NCBI GenBank assembly: GCA_002688095.1
Contig: NZCA01000002.1
Coordinates: 1-52,662, forward strand
DNA from: Nanobdellota archaeon
GTDB taxonomy: Archaea > Nanobdellota > Nanobdellia > SCGC-AAA011-G17 > ARS1403
Direction of reading: 5' to 3'
Length of the DNA stretch: 52,662 bases
In this document: one piece after another, positions 6,643-15,332 of the stretch
How the letters are laid out: each line of letters starts with the position of its first letter
Position numbering within the stretch: the first letter of the stretch is position 1
Position numbers and translations under genes: made by a program
The notes under the pieces: generated by a model
What the model was told of the DNA's origin: nothing
Database searches by the model: none
The model's input: only the letters and a program-made list of their open reading frames with translations

Positions 6643-8340
6643 ATGGTATTAGAACTTCAAAGTAGTTTATTTTTCAATATTGGAATTGTGATTATTGCAG
6701 CTACCATTGTGGGTTATATTGTGAGGGCTTTAAAACAGCCTTTAATTCCAGCTTATGTTCTAACCGGGTTGATAATTGGACCTTGGGGTTTAAAATTAAT
6801 TACAGAAGGGGAGATAATTACTTCTTTGGCAGAGATGGGGATTGCATTTTTATTGTTCATTGTGGGTTTAGAAATTAATCTAAATAAATTGAAGGAAGTG
6901 GGTTTGATAGGGATTTTTGGGGGCTCTATCCAAATCGTGACTATCTTCTTTGCTGGATTTTTTATTGCTTTGAAGTTGGGATTTGCCAATATACAAGCGT
7001 TATACATCGGACTTATTTTGACTTTTTCAAGTACGATGATTGTAATCAAGTTATTGAGCGATAAGAATGAACTGAATACCTTACACGGAAGGATTATTTT
7101 AGCTATATTAATTATGCAGGATATTGCGGTTATTTTTGCTTTGTCATTGTTGGGGACTCTGGATAATTTGGTACTAGGTTTTGTGTGGTTGGCGTTATTA
7201 AAGGGAGTTATCCTGTTAGGAGTTACTTTATTATTAGGGAAATATGTACTACCTTGTTTGTTTAGGGTGAGTGCAAGACATCAAGAGCTATTGTTTTTGA
7301 GTTCTTTGGCAATTGTATTCTTTTTTGCTGGTTTGGCGAATGCACTCGGATTTAGTGTGGCTATTGGAGCTTTCTTGGCAGGGTTGAGTTTGGCTAATTT
7401 GCCTTATAATTTTGATATTGTGGGAAAGGTAATGCCTTTAAGGGATTTCTTTGCGACATTATTTTTTGTATCTTTGGGAATGGAATTAACTATAGATGGA
7501 TTTAATGGATTATTATGGCCTTTGTTAATATTTTTGATTATTGTAGTTATTCTAAAACCCCTTATTATTTTCATATTAAGTATCTTGTTTGGGTATAAAA
7601 AAAGGACGAGTTTTTTAACGGCTTTAAGTTTAGCACAGATAAGTGAGTTCTCTTTAATTTTAGTAAGTTTGGGTCTGGGTCTGGGACATGTTTCAAATAA
7701 TATTTTTACTATAACTGTGCTATTGGCTATTATTACAATTACCTTTACATCTTACTTTATACATTTCGATGAAAAGATCTATAATTTATTTTCTAAGCCT
7801 TTGGTATTTTTTGAGAGATTTGGTTTATTAAGATCTAAGGAACTAGAGCATTTCCCACATCACCCTAAGAGAGATGTGGTGATATTTGGGGCACATAGGA
7901 TGGGGGGTATTTTTATTAATACCTTTAAGAAATTAAAAGATAATTTTGTAGTTGTGGATTTTGATCCAACTATTATTAAAAATTTGATTGAGAGAAAAAT
8001 TCCATGTATTTATGGGGATTTGGGAAATAGAGAGGTTTTGAAAAGGTTAAACTTACATAATGCTAAGATGGTGATAAGCACTGTTCCTAATGAACAGGAT
8101 AATGGGTTTTTAATTAATTATATTAAGAAGCACAACCCTAAAGTGGTTGTTATTGTAATGAGTCCTCATGGTTCGGGGGCTGTGAAGATGTATGAACGTG
8201 GAGCAGATTATGTTATTGTTCCCCATTTATTAAGTGGAGAAATGGTGGCCAGATTTTTAAGAGAATTGATGGAAAATAAGAAAGATATTGGTGATATCCG
8301 ATTAAGGCATATGAAGCATTTGAGGGATATGGGGTACTGA
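6643..8340 (+). CDS. Kef-type monovalent cation/proton antiporter (CPA2) with TrkA-N domain
   Basis: The 565-residue protein has about 12 hydrophobic segments (residues 1-375) with the CPA2 signatures 'YVLTGLIIGPWG', 'FLLFIVGLEIN' and 'SVAIGAFLAGLSLA'. A cytoplasmic Rossmann domain follows (about 410-540; 'VVIFGAHRMGG', 'VVDFDP', 'YGDLGNREVL'), which binds nucleotide and gates such transporters. It likely exchanges K+ or Na+ for protons. The stop codon lies 5 nt before the 3' end of tRNA-Met on the other strand. Confidence 0.9.
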   Translation: MVLELQSSLFFNIGIVIIAATIVGYIVRALKQPLIPAYVLTGLIIGPWGLKLITEGEIITSLAEMGIAFLLFIVGLEINLNKLKEVGLIGIFGGSIQIVTIFFAGFFIALKLGFANIQALYIGLILTFSSTMIVIKLLSDKNELNTLHGRIILAILIMQDIAVIFALSLLGTLDNLVLGFVWLALLKGVILLGVTLLLGKYVLPCLFRVSARHQELLFLSSLAIVFFFAGLANALGFSVAIGAFLAGLSLANLPYNFDIVGKVMPLRDFFATLFFVSLGMELTIDGFNGLLWPLLIFLIIVVILKPLIIFILSILFGYKKRTSFLTALSLAQISEFSLILVSLGLGLGHVSNNIFTITVLLAIITITFTSYFIHFDEKIYNLFSKPLVFFERFGLLRSKELEHFPHHPKRDVVIFGAHRMGGIFINTFKKLKDNFVVVDFDPTIIKNLIERKIPCIYGDLGNREVLKRLNLHNAKMVISTVPNEQDNGFLINYIKKHNPKVVVIVMSPHGSGAVKMYERGADYVIVPHLLSGEMVARFLRELMENKKDIGDIRLRHMKHLRDMGY

Positions 8341-8345
8341 GAAAT

Positions 8346-8438
8346 TGCCGCTGGGGAGATTTGAACTCCCGACCTTTGGCTGTCTCAATTTTTGAATCCA
8401 TGAGACCAACGATTTAAACCGAGCTTATCCACAGCGGC
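8346..8438 (-). tRNA. tRNA-Met (CAU), with 17-nt intron at 37/38
   Basis: Acceptor arms GCCGCTG/CAGCGGC, discriminator A, D-arm with GG, anticodon stem UUGGU/GCCAA, T-arm GGGAG UUCAAAU CUCCC. The anticodon loop is CUCAUG-[intron]-A, so the anticodon is CAU. The intron (8382-8398) forms a textbook BHB: CUCA/UGAG central helix, bulges UGG and ACA, and a short AUU/AAU inner stem. The G1-C72 pair argues against the initiator. Elongator Met is likely, but an Ile tRNA with modified C34 is not excluded. CCA is not encoded. Confidence 0.9.
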
Positions 8439-8459
8439 GCAATAGAAAAATTAGAATTT

Positions 8460-8864
8460 TTATTTTAAAAGTGTTTTGATTTTGTTTGTTACCTCTTTTA
8501 TTTCTTTTTCTGAAAATTTTTGAGAAGGGGTCCAATTTAATTCTGTTTTTTTATTTCTGGGAATTAAATGAAAATGGACATGGGAAACTATTTGTCCCGC
8601 TACCTTTCCATTATTTTGAATTAGGTTATAACCTTTTGAAATTTGACTAATGGCTTTTGCTATTTTCTGTGCTGTTAGAATAAGGGATTTTAAGTCTTTT
8701 TCTTCCATTTGGTCTAATGTTTCAGAATGTTTTTTTGGAATCACTAAGGTATGACCTAGGGAAGCAGGAGAATTATCCAAGAATGCTAAAGTGTCTTTGT
8801 CCTCATAGATTTTAGTATAAGGTATGTCTCCTTTAATTATTTTACAAAAGATACAATCAGCCAT
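8460..8864 (-). CDS. HIT-family nucleotide hydrolase/transferase
   Basis: The 134-residue protein has the 'CIFCKIIKG' N-terminus (zinc-associated Cys), the 'FLDNSPASLGHTLVIPKKH' core and the histidine triad 'HVHFHLIP' at about residues 95-102. HIT proteins cleave nucleoside phosphoramidates or dinucleotide polyphosphates. The ATG lies 8 nt inside the preceding HAD gene, so translation is probably coupled. Confidence 0.93.
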   Translation of the reverse strand: MADCIFCKIIKGDIPYTKIYEDKDTLAFLDNSPASLGHTLVIPKKHSETLDQMEEKDLKSLILTAQKIAKAISQISKGYNLIQNNGKVAGQIVSHVHFHLIPRNKKTELNWTPSQKFSEKEIKEVTNKIKTLLK

Positions 8865-9498
8865 TTTCTTCCAACCACCTGGGTAAATCCTTTAGAGATT
8901 TTAAAATATTTGTGTTTTTTAAGCCAAGTTTTTGAAAATCTTCTTTAGAATAGTGTCCGGTAAGGATGGCTACAAATTTTAGTTTGGCAGCCATTGCGGC
9001 CTTGGCATCATGAATGGAGTCTCCAACATATAAAATTTCAGAAGGAGGGAGTTTTAATTTGTCTAAGGCTTTATCGAAAACACGAGGATCGGGTTTTGGA
9101 TATTTGATATCATCATAAGAATGGATGAATTCAAATAAATCTTGGGAAAGTTTTATTTGTTTTAGATGAGGGTACATTAGGATATTGGGTTTACAACTTA
9201 ATAAGCCAAGTCTATATTTTTTTGAGATTTGTTTGACTAAAGTAAGAGCTCCTGGAAAGGGTTTTACCTTTTGGGCCAATATTTTTTGATAAGTTAGCTT
9301 CCTAAACTGTTCTACATTTGCAGAGGGCCATAACCTTTTAACAAATTTTTTAGCAGGAGTCCCAAAACATTTAGATATTTCCTCTAAAGAACGTTTTTTT
9401 AATTTTAATTCAAGAGCAGTTTTTTGAAAACAAGGTGCGGCTATCTCGCTAAATTTAATTAAAGTGTTATCCACATCAAAAATTATTGCTTTTATCAT
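8857..9498 (-). CDS. HAD-superfamily hydrolase (phosphoglycolate phosphatase-like)
   Basis: The 213-residue protein has HAD motif I 'IFDVDNTLIKF', motif II 'LLSCKP', motif III Lys in 'KYPKPDPRVF' and motif IV 'LYVGDSIHDAKAA'. The all-helical cap (about 15-85) fits the phosphoglycolate-phosphatase-like subgroup. The substrate cannot be read from sequence. A GGAGGT lies just before the ATG. It forms an operon with the HIT gene, downstream of tRNA-Ala. Confidence 0.88.
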   Translation of the reverse strand: MIKAIIFDVDNTLIKFSEIAAPCFQKTALELKLKKRSLEEISKCFGTPAKKFVKRLWPSANVEQFRKLTYQKILAQKVKPFPGALTLVKQISKKYRLGLLSCKPNILMYPHLKQIKLSQDLFEFIHSYDDIKYPKPDPRVFDKALDKLKLPPSEILYVGDSIHDAKAAMAAKLKFVAILTGHYSKEDFQKLGLKNTNILKSLKDLPRWLEENG

Positions 9499-9512
9499 TT
9501 GTACCTCCTTTA

Positions 9513-9583
9513 TGGACTGACCGGGGATCGAACCCGGAAACCGAGACTGCCAGCCTCGAAGTTTACCATTAGCTTATCAGCCC
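9513..9583 (-). tRNA. tRNA-Ala (GGC), no intron
   Basis: The acceptor stem GGGCTGA/TCAGTCC contains the G3:U70 pair that identifies alanine tRNA. Anticodon stem CGAGG/UCUCG, loop CUGGCAG, anticodon GGC, T-arm CCGGG UUCGAUC CCCGG, discriminator A. It is the only intron-free tRNA in the window. Its 5' end overlaps the last 7 nt of the upstream homing endonuclease gene. Confidence 0.93.
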
Positions 9584-10647
9584 AGTAAATACGTGGGTAA
9601 TTTTTTATTTTTTAGCCAATATTGATATTTAAAGATATGCTTGGAATTTGAGCTGCCAATATCCCGCATCCATTTTATAGTATTTTTGTTTCCTTTGATA
9701 ACTATTGCTTGTGCGAATTTTAAGGGGTATTTATTAATCCATGCTGGATACCCTCTTTTTCTTAATATTTTATGAAGTTGTTTAATTAAGGGTCGGCTTA
9801 TTGATGTTATTGATAAATGTGGATGTCTATAAAATTCATCTTTTCTTGCATAAATCGATCCATCTGTATCAAATAATCCGCGAATTACATATTTTTGTAG
9901 ATTCCATGGAAGATTTTCTATCTTTTTAGGTATTTTTAATTTTTGACCTTTTTTGCCTAATGGAAATTTTAATTTGATTAACTCACTAAAAAGGGATTTG
10001 TTGTGGATTTTAAGAACTCTAGCCTTTTTTTTCTTACTGACCCAAATATATGGGTTTAATTTAAATTCTTCTTTTATAAGGTTTCTTAAATAAATTTCGT
10101 GATATTCCTTCTCTAGTTCCCTATGTCCTACAAAACATATAACATGCCTGTGATGTTTTCTTCCTTTTATTTTGTGTTTTGTTATGCAACCATCCCCCAT
10201 TAAAGATCCATAAAATTCACAGGTTCGTTTATTCATTTTGAAAATAACTTTCTTGGGTTTACGTTTAATGCAAGACCTCATTTTTTCCATTTTTTCTCTT
10301 ATTTCTTTTTTTGTTCTTTTTTTGCTGCTATTTATTCCCCCTTTTATACTTCCCCAATATTCCTCTTTATATTCAATATTTTTCAACCAATGGGATTTAT
10401 TTTTAGAGTAGCTTAATAAATTAAGAAATTCTTTCTCTGGGATTAAACTTTCCCCCCTTGCCCACCTTTTTAAATTATTATAATTTATTTTTGTTTTTTT
10501 ACTAAATTTTTTCAAACTTTTTTCCTTGTTTATATCTTTTAAAAATCCTGCTAAATCTTTAATTAAAACTCTTTTCATAGTTGTATATGATGTATCAGAA
10601 TTAATAAACTTTTCTATTTTTATTACCACTTTACTATAAGCCCGCAT
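9577..10647 (-). CDS. LAGLIDADG-type homing endonuclease next to tRNA-Ala
   Basis: The 356-residue protein has a helix-turn-helix-like N-terminus (about 35-75, 'FSKKTKINYNNLKRWARG'). The first active-site helix is 'CEFYGSLMGDGCI' (about 165), the second 'YVIRGLFDTDGSIYAR' (about 255); the Asp after each Gly is the expected metal ligand. The ATG overlaps the stop of a degenerate upstream fragment (TAATG). A second ATG at 10578 with a TTTATTAA box ahead of it is an alternative leaderless start. Its stop codon lies inside tRNA-Ala. The target is unknown; the tRNA-Ala region is the obvious candidate. Confidence 0.85.
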   Translation of the reverse strand: MRAYSKVVIKIEKFINSDTSYTTMKRVLIKDLAGFLKDINKEKSLKKFSKKTKINYNNLKRWARGESLIPEKEFLNLLSYSKNKSHWLKNIEYKEEYWGSIKGGINSSKKRTKKEIREKMEKMRSCIKRKPKKVIFKMNKRTCEFYGSLMGDGCITKHKIKGRKHHRHVICFVGHRELEKEYHEIYLRNLIKEEFKLNPYIWVSKKKKARVLKIHNKSLFSELIKLKFPLGKKGQKLKIPKKIENLPWNLQKYVIRGLFDTDGSIYARKDEFYRHPHLSITSISRPLIKQLHKILRKRGYPAWINKYPLKFAQAIVIKGNKNTIKWMRDIGSSNSKHIFKYQYWLKNKKLPTYLLG

Positions 10648-10730
10648 TAAAACTGACTCATTATTTCTTTTTTAATATTATCGGCTAAAGATTTGTCTTT
10701 AATAACTGCGAGTTCTATTTCTGAATTTTT
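10647..10730 (-). pseudogene. C-terminal remnant resembling a phospholipase D family protein
   Basis: A 27-codon open stretch bounded upstream by an in-frame TAA encodes 'NSEIELAVIKDKSLADNIKK' and a few more residues. This looks like the end of PLD-family enzymes, where an N-[SA]-E motif precedes 'd..la..i...F'. Nothing upstream continues the frame, so it is probably the tail of a destroyed gene left behind the homing endonuclease. The assignment rests on a short match. Confidence 0.4.
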
Positions 10731-10783
10731 TTAAGAAAATATTGTTGAGCAATATATATCTCGTTTTTAAAGAAGTATCGAAA

Positions 10784-10810
10784 TAAAAAATGGGAGAAGC
10801 TATCTTCTCC
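10784..10810 (-). terminator. Hairpin plus T-run terminator
   Basis: On the minus strand GGAGAAG and CTTCTCC form a perfect 7-bp stem with a 4-nt loop, followed by CATTTTTTATTT. The stop codon of the Lys-rich microprotein lies in the loop. Confidence 0.65.
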
Positions 10811-10952
10811 TTTTCTTAGTCGCTTTTTTCTTTTTAGCTTTTTTTGCTGTTGCTTTTTCTTTTTTCTTGGCTGCTTTTAGTTGTTTGTCTAGTTTTGCAC
10901 ACATTTTTTTACAACTTTTTATTTTAGCAGTGATTTGTTTTACACTTGGCAT
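10800..10952 (-). CDS. Lys/Ala-rich 50-residue microprotein
   Basis: The protein starts 'MPSVKQITAKIKSCKKMCAK' and becomes a Lys/Ala tract ending 'KKRRR'. It has Cys14 and Cys18, and its composition suggests nucleic-acid binding. A good Shine-Dalgarno (GAGGTGAT) is placed 8 nt before the ATG, and a hairpin terminator overlaps the stop, so it looks like a real single-gene unit. An actttataaag TATA-like box lies upstream at about 11010. Family not recognised. Confidence 0.7.
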   Translation of the reverse strand: MPSVKQITAKIKSCKKMCAKLDKQLKAAKKKEKATAKKAKKKKATKKRRR

Positions 10953-11060
10953 TTCTATATCACCTCTTTTTTCATAAATGATTGTTTTTCTAAAATAGCT
11001 TTTTCTTTATAAAGTTTGTGATAGTTATATTTTAGTGAGAATTGTTTTGTCGTCGAGAAA

Positions 11061-12566
11061 TTAAACTTTCTTTCCAGTCTCTTCAAATTTTATTTCATCA
11101 TTGAATAATTTTTTTATTTTTTCTTTGAGTTTTTCTATTTTTATCCGGGTTTGTTTCATAGTATTTTTATCTCTTAAGGTAACACTTTTGTCCTTTAAAG
11201 TTTGATGATCAACAGTAATCATTGTGCTACAACCAATTTCATCCATTCTTCGATACATTCTTCCAATAGAACCAGTTTCATCGTAAGTACAATTAAAATC
11301 TTGATTTAAATCGTTAAATATTTTTTTAGCAACTTCAGGTAGATTGTTTTTACGGATTAAAGGGAAGATAGCAACATCAATTGGACTTAGAGAATGTGGG
11401 AAGGTAAATAAAGTCCTGTTTTTTTCTTCTTTGAAAAAGTTGTCTAACAAATTCCAAATATTTCTGTCTACTCCGAAACTTAATTCTATAACATGTGGGA
11501 TAAATCTTTTATTGTTTAGGAAGACTTCCAATTTTGTTTTTGAACCCTTTTGATGTCCACTAAGATCATGATCTCCTCTATAGTGAAGCCCTAATACTTC
11601 TCTGAATCCACCAAGAGTTTCTAGATCTATTTCCATATCAAATTGTATCCTATTGTAAAAAGCACGTTCTTTTTCAGATATTTCTTTAAAACGAATTTTT
11701 TCTTTTGGAATATCTAAAACATCTAAGTAGAATTTTTGAATCTTAACCATTTGAGAAATATATAATTTGGGGATTTTTTCTGTTTTATTTAATTGTTCAC
11801 AAGTTTTTTCTTTTAGTGTTTTTGAGGATCTTTCTTTGACTAAAAGGGTTCTTAATTTGTAACTTTTAATTTTATTCCAATCTTCTGTTTCATCTATAGT
11901 ATCTGGATCAAAGAAAATTTGTAATTCTGCTTGTGTAAATTCTCTTAATCTGAAGAAGCCTTGTCTAGGAGAAATTTCATTTCTAAAGGCCTTTCCTATA
12001 ACTGCTAAACCCATGGGTAATTTTTCTCTTAAGGCCAGAAATTCTCTTTTGAAAGCTAGGTAGGGGGCTTGGGCTGTTTCGGGTCTTAGATGCATTATAT
12101 CTTTTCCAGTTGCGCCTACCTTTAGTTCAAACATCATGTTGAAAAGTTGAGTTTTTCCTAATTCTCCCCCACATTCAGGGCATTTTAATTTATGTTTTGT
12201 AATTAATTTATCCATTTCAGAAGTAGTAAGGGCTTCTGTCTCTTCCCCTGTTTCATCTTCAACATATTGATCGGCTCTAAAGCGGAATTTACATTTGTTA
12301 CATTCAACTAAAGGATCATTGAAATTTTTTAAATGTCCAGAGGATTCGAAGACTTCTTTTGTAAGTATATTGGTATCTTCTATTTCATAATAATTAGGAT
12401 TATCTAAGAAGGTTTTTCTCCATAAATTTTCCCAGCGTTGTTTAAGTAAAGTACCTAAATGACCATAAGTCCAAAAACCAGCTTTAACAGAGTAGATTTC
12501 TCCAGAAGGGAAGAAGAAACCTCGTTTTTGTGCTATGGACATTATTTTTTCTGTTTTAGTTACCAT
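11061..12566 (-). CDS. glyS: Glycyl-tRNA synthetase (class II, dimeric type)
   Basis: The 501-residue protein begins with motif 1-type 'RRGFFFPSGEIYS'-like sequence and 'GFWTYGHLGTLLKQRW'. A zinc-finger-like pair (CNKC...CPEC) lies around residues 88-135. It has motif 2 'GKAFRNEISPRQGFFRLREF' and motif 3 'IELSFGVDRN', followed by a C-terminal anticodon-binding domain ('DVAIFPLI', 'RMDEIGCSTMITVD'). It charges tRNA-Gly. It is divergent from the dph2 gene. Confidence 0.95.
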   Translation of the reverse strand: MVTKTEKIMSIAQKRGFFFPSGEIYSVKAGFWTYGHLGTLLKQRWENLWRKTFLDNPNYYEIEDTNILTKEVFESSGHLKNFNDPLVECNKCKFRFRADQYVEDETGEETEALTTSEMDKLITKHKLKCPECGGELGKTQLFNMMFELKVGATGKDIMHLRPETAQAPYLAFKREFLALREKLPMGLAVIGKAFRNEISPRQGFFRLREFTQAELQIFFDPDTIDETEDWNKIKSYKLRTLLVKERSSKTLKEKTCEQLNKTEKIPKLYISQMVKIQKFYLDVLDIPKEKIRFKEISEKERAFYNRIQFDMEIDLETLGGFREVLGLHYRGDHDLSGHQKGSKTKLEVFLNNKRFIPHVIELSFGVDRNIWNLLDNFFKEEKNRTLFTFPHSLSPIDVAIFPLIRKNNLPEVAKKIFNDLNQDFNCTYDETGSIGRMYRRMDEIGCSTMITVDHQTLKDKSVTLRDKNTMKQTRIKIEKLKEKIKKLFNDEIKFEETGKKV

Positions 12567-12639
12567 GAAAAATATGAGAAAAGAGGGATTTATAATGTTT
12601 TTGATAAGATTTTTAAAGTAGTTTATTTAGTATATAGAT

Positions 12640-13638
12640 ATGGAATATGATTTTGAGGAAGAAAGGATAATTGAAGAAATTAAAGAAAGGAAAGCTAAAA
12701 GAATATTATTACAATTACCGGAAGGTGTTAAAAAAGAAGGTTTGAGATTAAGTAAACTAATTGAAAGTAAAACCAATTCTAAATTATTTATTTCTGGAGG
12801 GAGTTGTTGGGGCGGATGTGATTTAGCTGTGGAAGAGGCTAAAAAAATAAATGTGGATTTGTTAGTGCATTTTGGTCATGCTCCTTTTGTGAATGTCAAA
12901 TTCCCAGTTTTATATATTGAAATGAAGGCTAAGGTTGATTTGATTCCTGTTTTAAAGAAAGAAATTAAAAAAATAGAGGCAGATAAATTGGCTTTGGTAG
13001 GAAGTGTACAATATAGAGAACAGCTGGGGGATGTTAAAGGATTTTTAGAAGATGAAGGTAAGAAAATTATTATTCCAAATAAAAAAGGTTTCTCTGCGTT
13101 TGATGGGCATGTAATTGGATGTGAATTTAGCGGATTAGTAAAAATTGGACATAAAATTGAAGGTTGTTTGGTCTTGGGAAATAAATTCCATGCTCTTGGT
13201 GCAGCTTTGACTTTAGTAGATATACCTGTTTATTTATTTGATGAACATACAAATAAAATAGAATTAATGGATAAAGAGAAGGATAAAATTTTGAAACAAA
13301 GGGCTATTTCTTTGGATAGAGTTAGAAGAATAACTAAGATTGGGATCTTAGTAGATATGAAACCGGGTCAGTATAATTTAGAAAGGGCTGAAGGGCTTAA
13401 GAAAAATTTGGAGAAAATTGGAAAGAAAGTGGTTATTATTATTGTAAAAGAATTTAATCCAGATACTTTAATGAATTTTTATGACGTTAAGGGTTTTATT
13501 GATACAGCTTGTCCCAGAATTGCGATTGATGATTATGGAAGATATGATAAACCAATGATTAATATGAGGGAAGCTCAAATTTTATTAGGGAAGTTAAGTT
13601 GGAATGGTTTATTGGAAGAAGGTTTAGTTGGTTTTTGA
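12640..13638 (+). CDS. dph2: Diphthamide biosynthesis radical enzyme Dph2
   Basis: The 332-residue protein starts the modification of a histidine of elongation factor 2 to diphthamide. It has the three [4Fe-4S]-binding cysteines in their usual spacing: 'GGSCWGGCDLA' (about residue 52), 'IGCEFSGL' (about 165) and 'DTACPRIAIDDYG' (about 290). Archaeal Dph2 acts as a homodimer. A TTTATTTAGTATAT promoter-like stretch lies ahead of the ATG. Confidence 0.95.
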   Translation: MEYDFEEERIIEEIKERKAKRILLQLPEGVKKEGLRLSKLIESKTNSKLFISGGSCWGGCDLAVEEAKKINVDLLVHFGHAPFVNVKFPVLYIEMKAKVDLIPVLKKEIKKIEADKLALVGSVQYREQLGDVKGFLEDEGKKIIIPNKKGFSAFDGHVIGCEFSGLVKIGHKIEGCLVLGNKFHALGAALTLVDIPVYLFDEHTNKIELMDKEKDKILKQRAISLDRVRRITKIGILVDMKPGQYNLERAEGLKKNLEKIGKKVVIIIVKEFNPDTLMNFYDVKGFIDTACPRIAIDDYGRYDKPMINMREAQILLGKLSWNGLLEEGLVGF

Positions 13639-13669
13639 GGATATTTTATAAAGTTGGGATTTATTAAAT

Positions 13670-14188
13670 TCATTTCAATTTCTTAACTTCTGTTTTTTCT
13701 GAAATTATAGCTGAGTTTCCTGATGGATCTTCTATTGTGATTTTTAAAGGAGCTTCTCCTAATTCAACTTTCCAGAGTTTTTTTAGTAAATTTTTAGCTG
13801 CCTTTCTAACTTTAGGATCATCTGCGGAATCTCTTTGTTCTTCAATAATTTTTTTGAATCTTAATAATAAACCTTCGATGTTGGAAATATATCCAATAGA
13901 TGCTACACTTGGACGTGAATCCATTTTTAATTGAGGAATTTTGATTGTAGCTTCAGAAGACCTTATGACTTTAATGTTTAAATCTTTTTTACTTTCTATT
14001 TTGAAAGTCTGACTAGTGGGTTCTTTGCGCTCTTCAGCTTCAACATCAGACTTAGAGTAACTGCAGTTAGAACATTTCATAGATAATAAGAAACATTTAC
14101 CAAAATGAGGAATATTATAGGTATTTTCTATTAAAGTTAGTTCTTTTTTATTACAAAAAGGACAAGGTTGTTTTTTGAGTTCAGACAT
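13670..14188 (-). CDS. ZPR1-type zinc-finger protein
   Basis: The 172-residue protein has one Cys4 finger ('CPFCNKK' ... 'MKCSNCSYS', residues 9-45) followed by a ZPR1-like beta domain ('SSEATIKIPQL', 'GYISNIEGLLLRF', 'KITIEDPSGNSAI'). Eukaryotic ZPR1 has two such units; archaeal ones have one, as here. The role in archaea is not established. It is the most downstream gene of the minus-strand block that includes SepF, after a palindromic repeat. Confidence 0.88.
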   Translation of the reverse strand: MSELKKQPCPFCNKKELTLIENTYNIPHFGKCFLLSMKCSNCSYSKSDVEAEERKEPTSQTFKIESKKDLNIKVIRSSEATIKIPQLKMDSRPSVASIGYISNIEGLLLRFKKIIEEQRDSADDPKVRKAAKNLLKKLWKVELGEAPLKITIEDPSGNSAIISEKTEVKKLK

Positions 14189-14230
14189 GGCTTAAAATTA
14201 TAGAAAAAAGGATTTATAAAATTATTCTTT

Positions 14231-14258
14231 GAAACTTTTAGGGAAAGTTTAATCAAAA
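14231..14258 (+). repeat. Dispersed palindromic repeat, copy 6
   Basis: AAACTTT and AAAGTTT pair around loop TAGGG, followed by AATCAAAA. It lies between the sepF stop and the ZPR1-like gene. Loop and tail match copy 1 at 2193. Confidence 0.75.
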
Positions 14259-14705
14259 TTATATTCTTTCTAATTCAGAAGGAGAATCCTGGATAGGATT
14301 TTGAGGTTGCTGAGGTTGGGTTGGATGACGATGAACTTCAGCAAAACTAGGAGTGACTACAATCCAATCTTCTCCAAAACCTGCAATATCTCCTTCAATA
14401 GCATCACAAGTTTTCTTTAATTTGTTAATAGCCCTTTTTAGTTCCACAATGTCTTTGTCTTTTAAGGGTTTGATATTGACTAAGGCAATTGTATAACCCT
14501 CTCTAAGTGAATCTAAGGCAGGTTTAATGTCTTGAAATTCGTTGATAATGAAAGGTTTAACCATCACTTTGGCCTTTGTTTTGGTAGTTTCAGAAGCATT
14601 AATCTCTACATATTCTTCTGCAGGAGAGCCTTCTGAAGTATCATCAAAGAACCCTTCGTCCCTTTCTCCCATCAGTTTGTCCTTGAAGTTGTCAAAAAAT
14701 CCCAT
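14259..14705 (-). CDS. sepF: Cell-division protein SepF
   Basis: The 148-residue protein has an amphipathic membrane-targeting N-terminus ('MGFFDNFKDKLMG'), an acidic linker and the SepF core ('KVMVKPFIINEFQDI', 'YTIALVNIKPLKD', 'GFGEDWIVVTPSF'). In archaea SepF anchors FtsZ to the membrane. ftsZ is encoded 3 kb away in the same minus-strand block, which supports an FtsZ/SepF division system. Confidence 0.93.
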   Translation of the reverse strand: MGFFDNFKDKLMGERDEGFFDDTSEGSPAEEYVEINASETTKTKAKVMVKPFIINEFQDIKPALDSLREGYTIALVNIKPLKDKDIVELKRAINKLKKTCDAIEGDIAGFGEDWIVVTPSFAEVHRHPTQPQQPQNPIQDSPSELERI

Positions 14706-14751
14706 TCTAATTTAAATTTAATTGTAGATTATATATAAACATTTCTATAGC

Positions 14752-15000
14752 TTAAATTATACTTTCTAATAAGCTGGCTAGATTCCATATTTGGGTTCTA
14801 ACATGTTCAGGGATATTGTTTTCCTCTGAAAGATCATCTAACTCTTGTAAGACTTTATTTATCTTTAAGGCAGTATTATCTCCTTTTTGTTTGAGCATAG
14901 AGTCCATTTCTATAATTTTTTCTTTAACATTTTTAGGCACACCATTATCGTTGTTAATGGTTTCTAGAATTTGGAACACTTGTTCGTTTACCTCTGTCAT
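14752..15000 (-). CDS. UPF0147 family protein
   Basis: The 82-residue all-helical protein matches UPF0147 ('LETINNDNGVPKNVKEKI', 'LDDLSEENNIPEHVRTQIWN'). The function is unknown. Its ATG overlaps the stop of the prefoldin gene by 4 nt, so the pair is translationally coupled. The family often sits beside prefoldin beta in archaea, which hints at a shared folding role. Confidence 0.88.
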   Translation of the reverse strand: MTEVNEQVFQILETINNDNGVPKNVKEKIIEMDSMLKQKGDNTALKINKVLQELDDLSEENNIPEHVRTQIWNLASLLESII

Positions 15001-15332
15001 TTTTTCATCTCTCCGATTACTTGTTTTTGTAAGTTTTTTGTTTTTTCCTGTAATTGAGATTCTTCTTTTTCTAAAGTTTTCATTCTAAGATCAATAATTT
15101 TTTTTCTTTCACTTAATTCTTTTTTGAGATCTTCTTTTTTGGAAGCAACCATAATATTACCCACAATTTTGTAAACTTCTTTTGTGGAAGTTATCTCTTT
15201 TAAAGCGTTTTCTGTTTCTAGAAGTTCAGTTTGGAAACGTTGTTTTTGCATTAAGCTATTTTGAAGATTTTGTTCCAATAACTGGAGTTCCATTATCTTT
15301 TTCTCTGTTTCCTTTGGAATTGTTTCTGTCAT
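14997..15332 (-). CDS. pfdB: Prefoldin beta subunit
   Basis: The 111-residue protein has two long coiled-coil helices with the beta-prefoldin middle segment 'STKEVYKIVGNIMVA'. Prefoldin is a jellyfish-shaped chaperone that hands unfolded proteins to the thermosome. The gene overlaps rpo12 upstream and UPF0147 downstream by 4 nt each. The alpha subunit is not in this window. Confidence 0.92.
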   Translation of the reverse strand: MTETIPKETEKKIMELQLLEQNLQNSLMQKQRFQTELLETENALKEITSTKEVYKIVGNIMVASKKEDLKKELSERKKIIDLRMKTLEKEESQLQEKTKNLQKQVIGEMKK

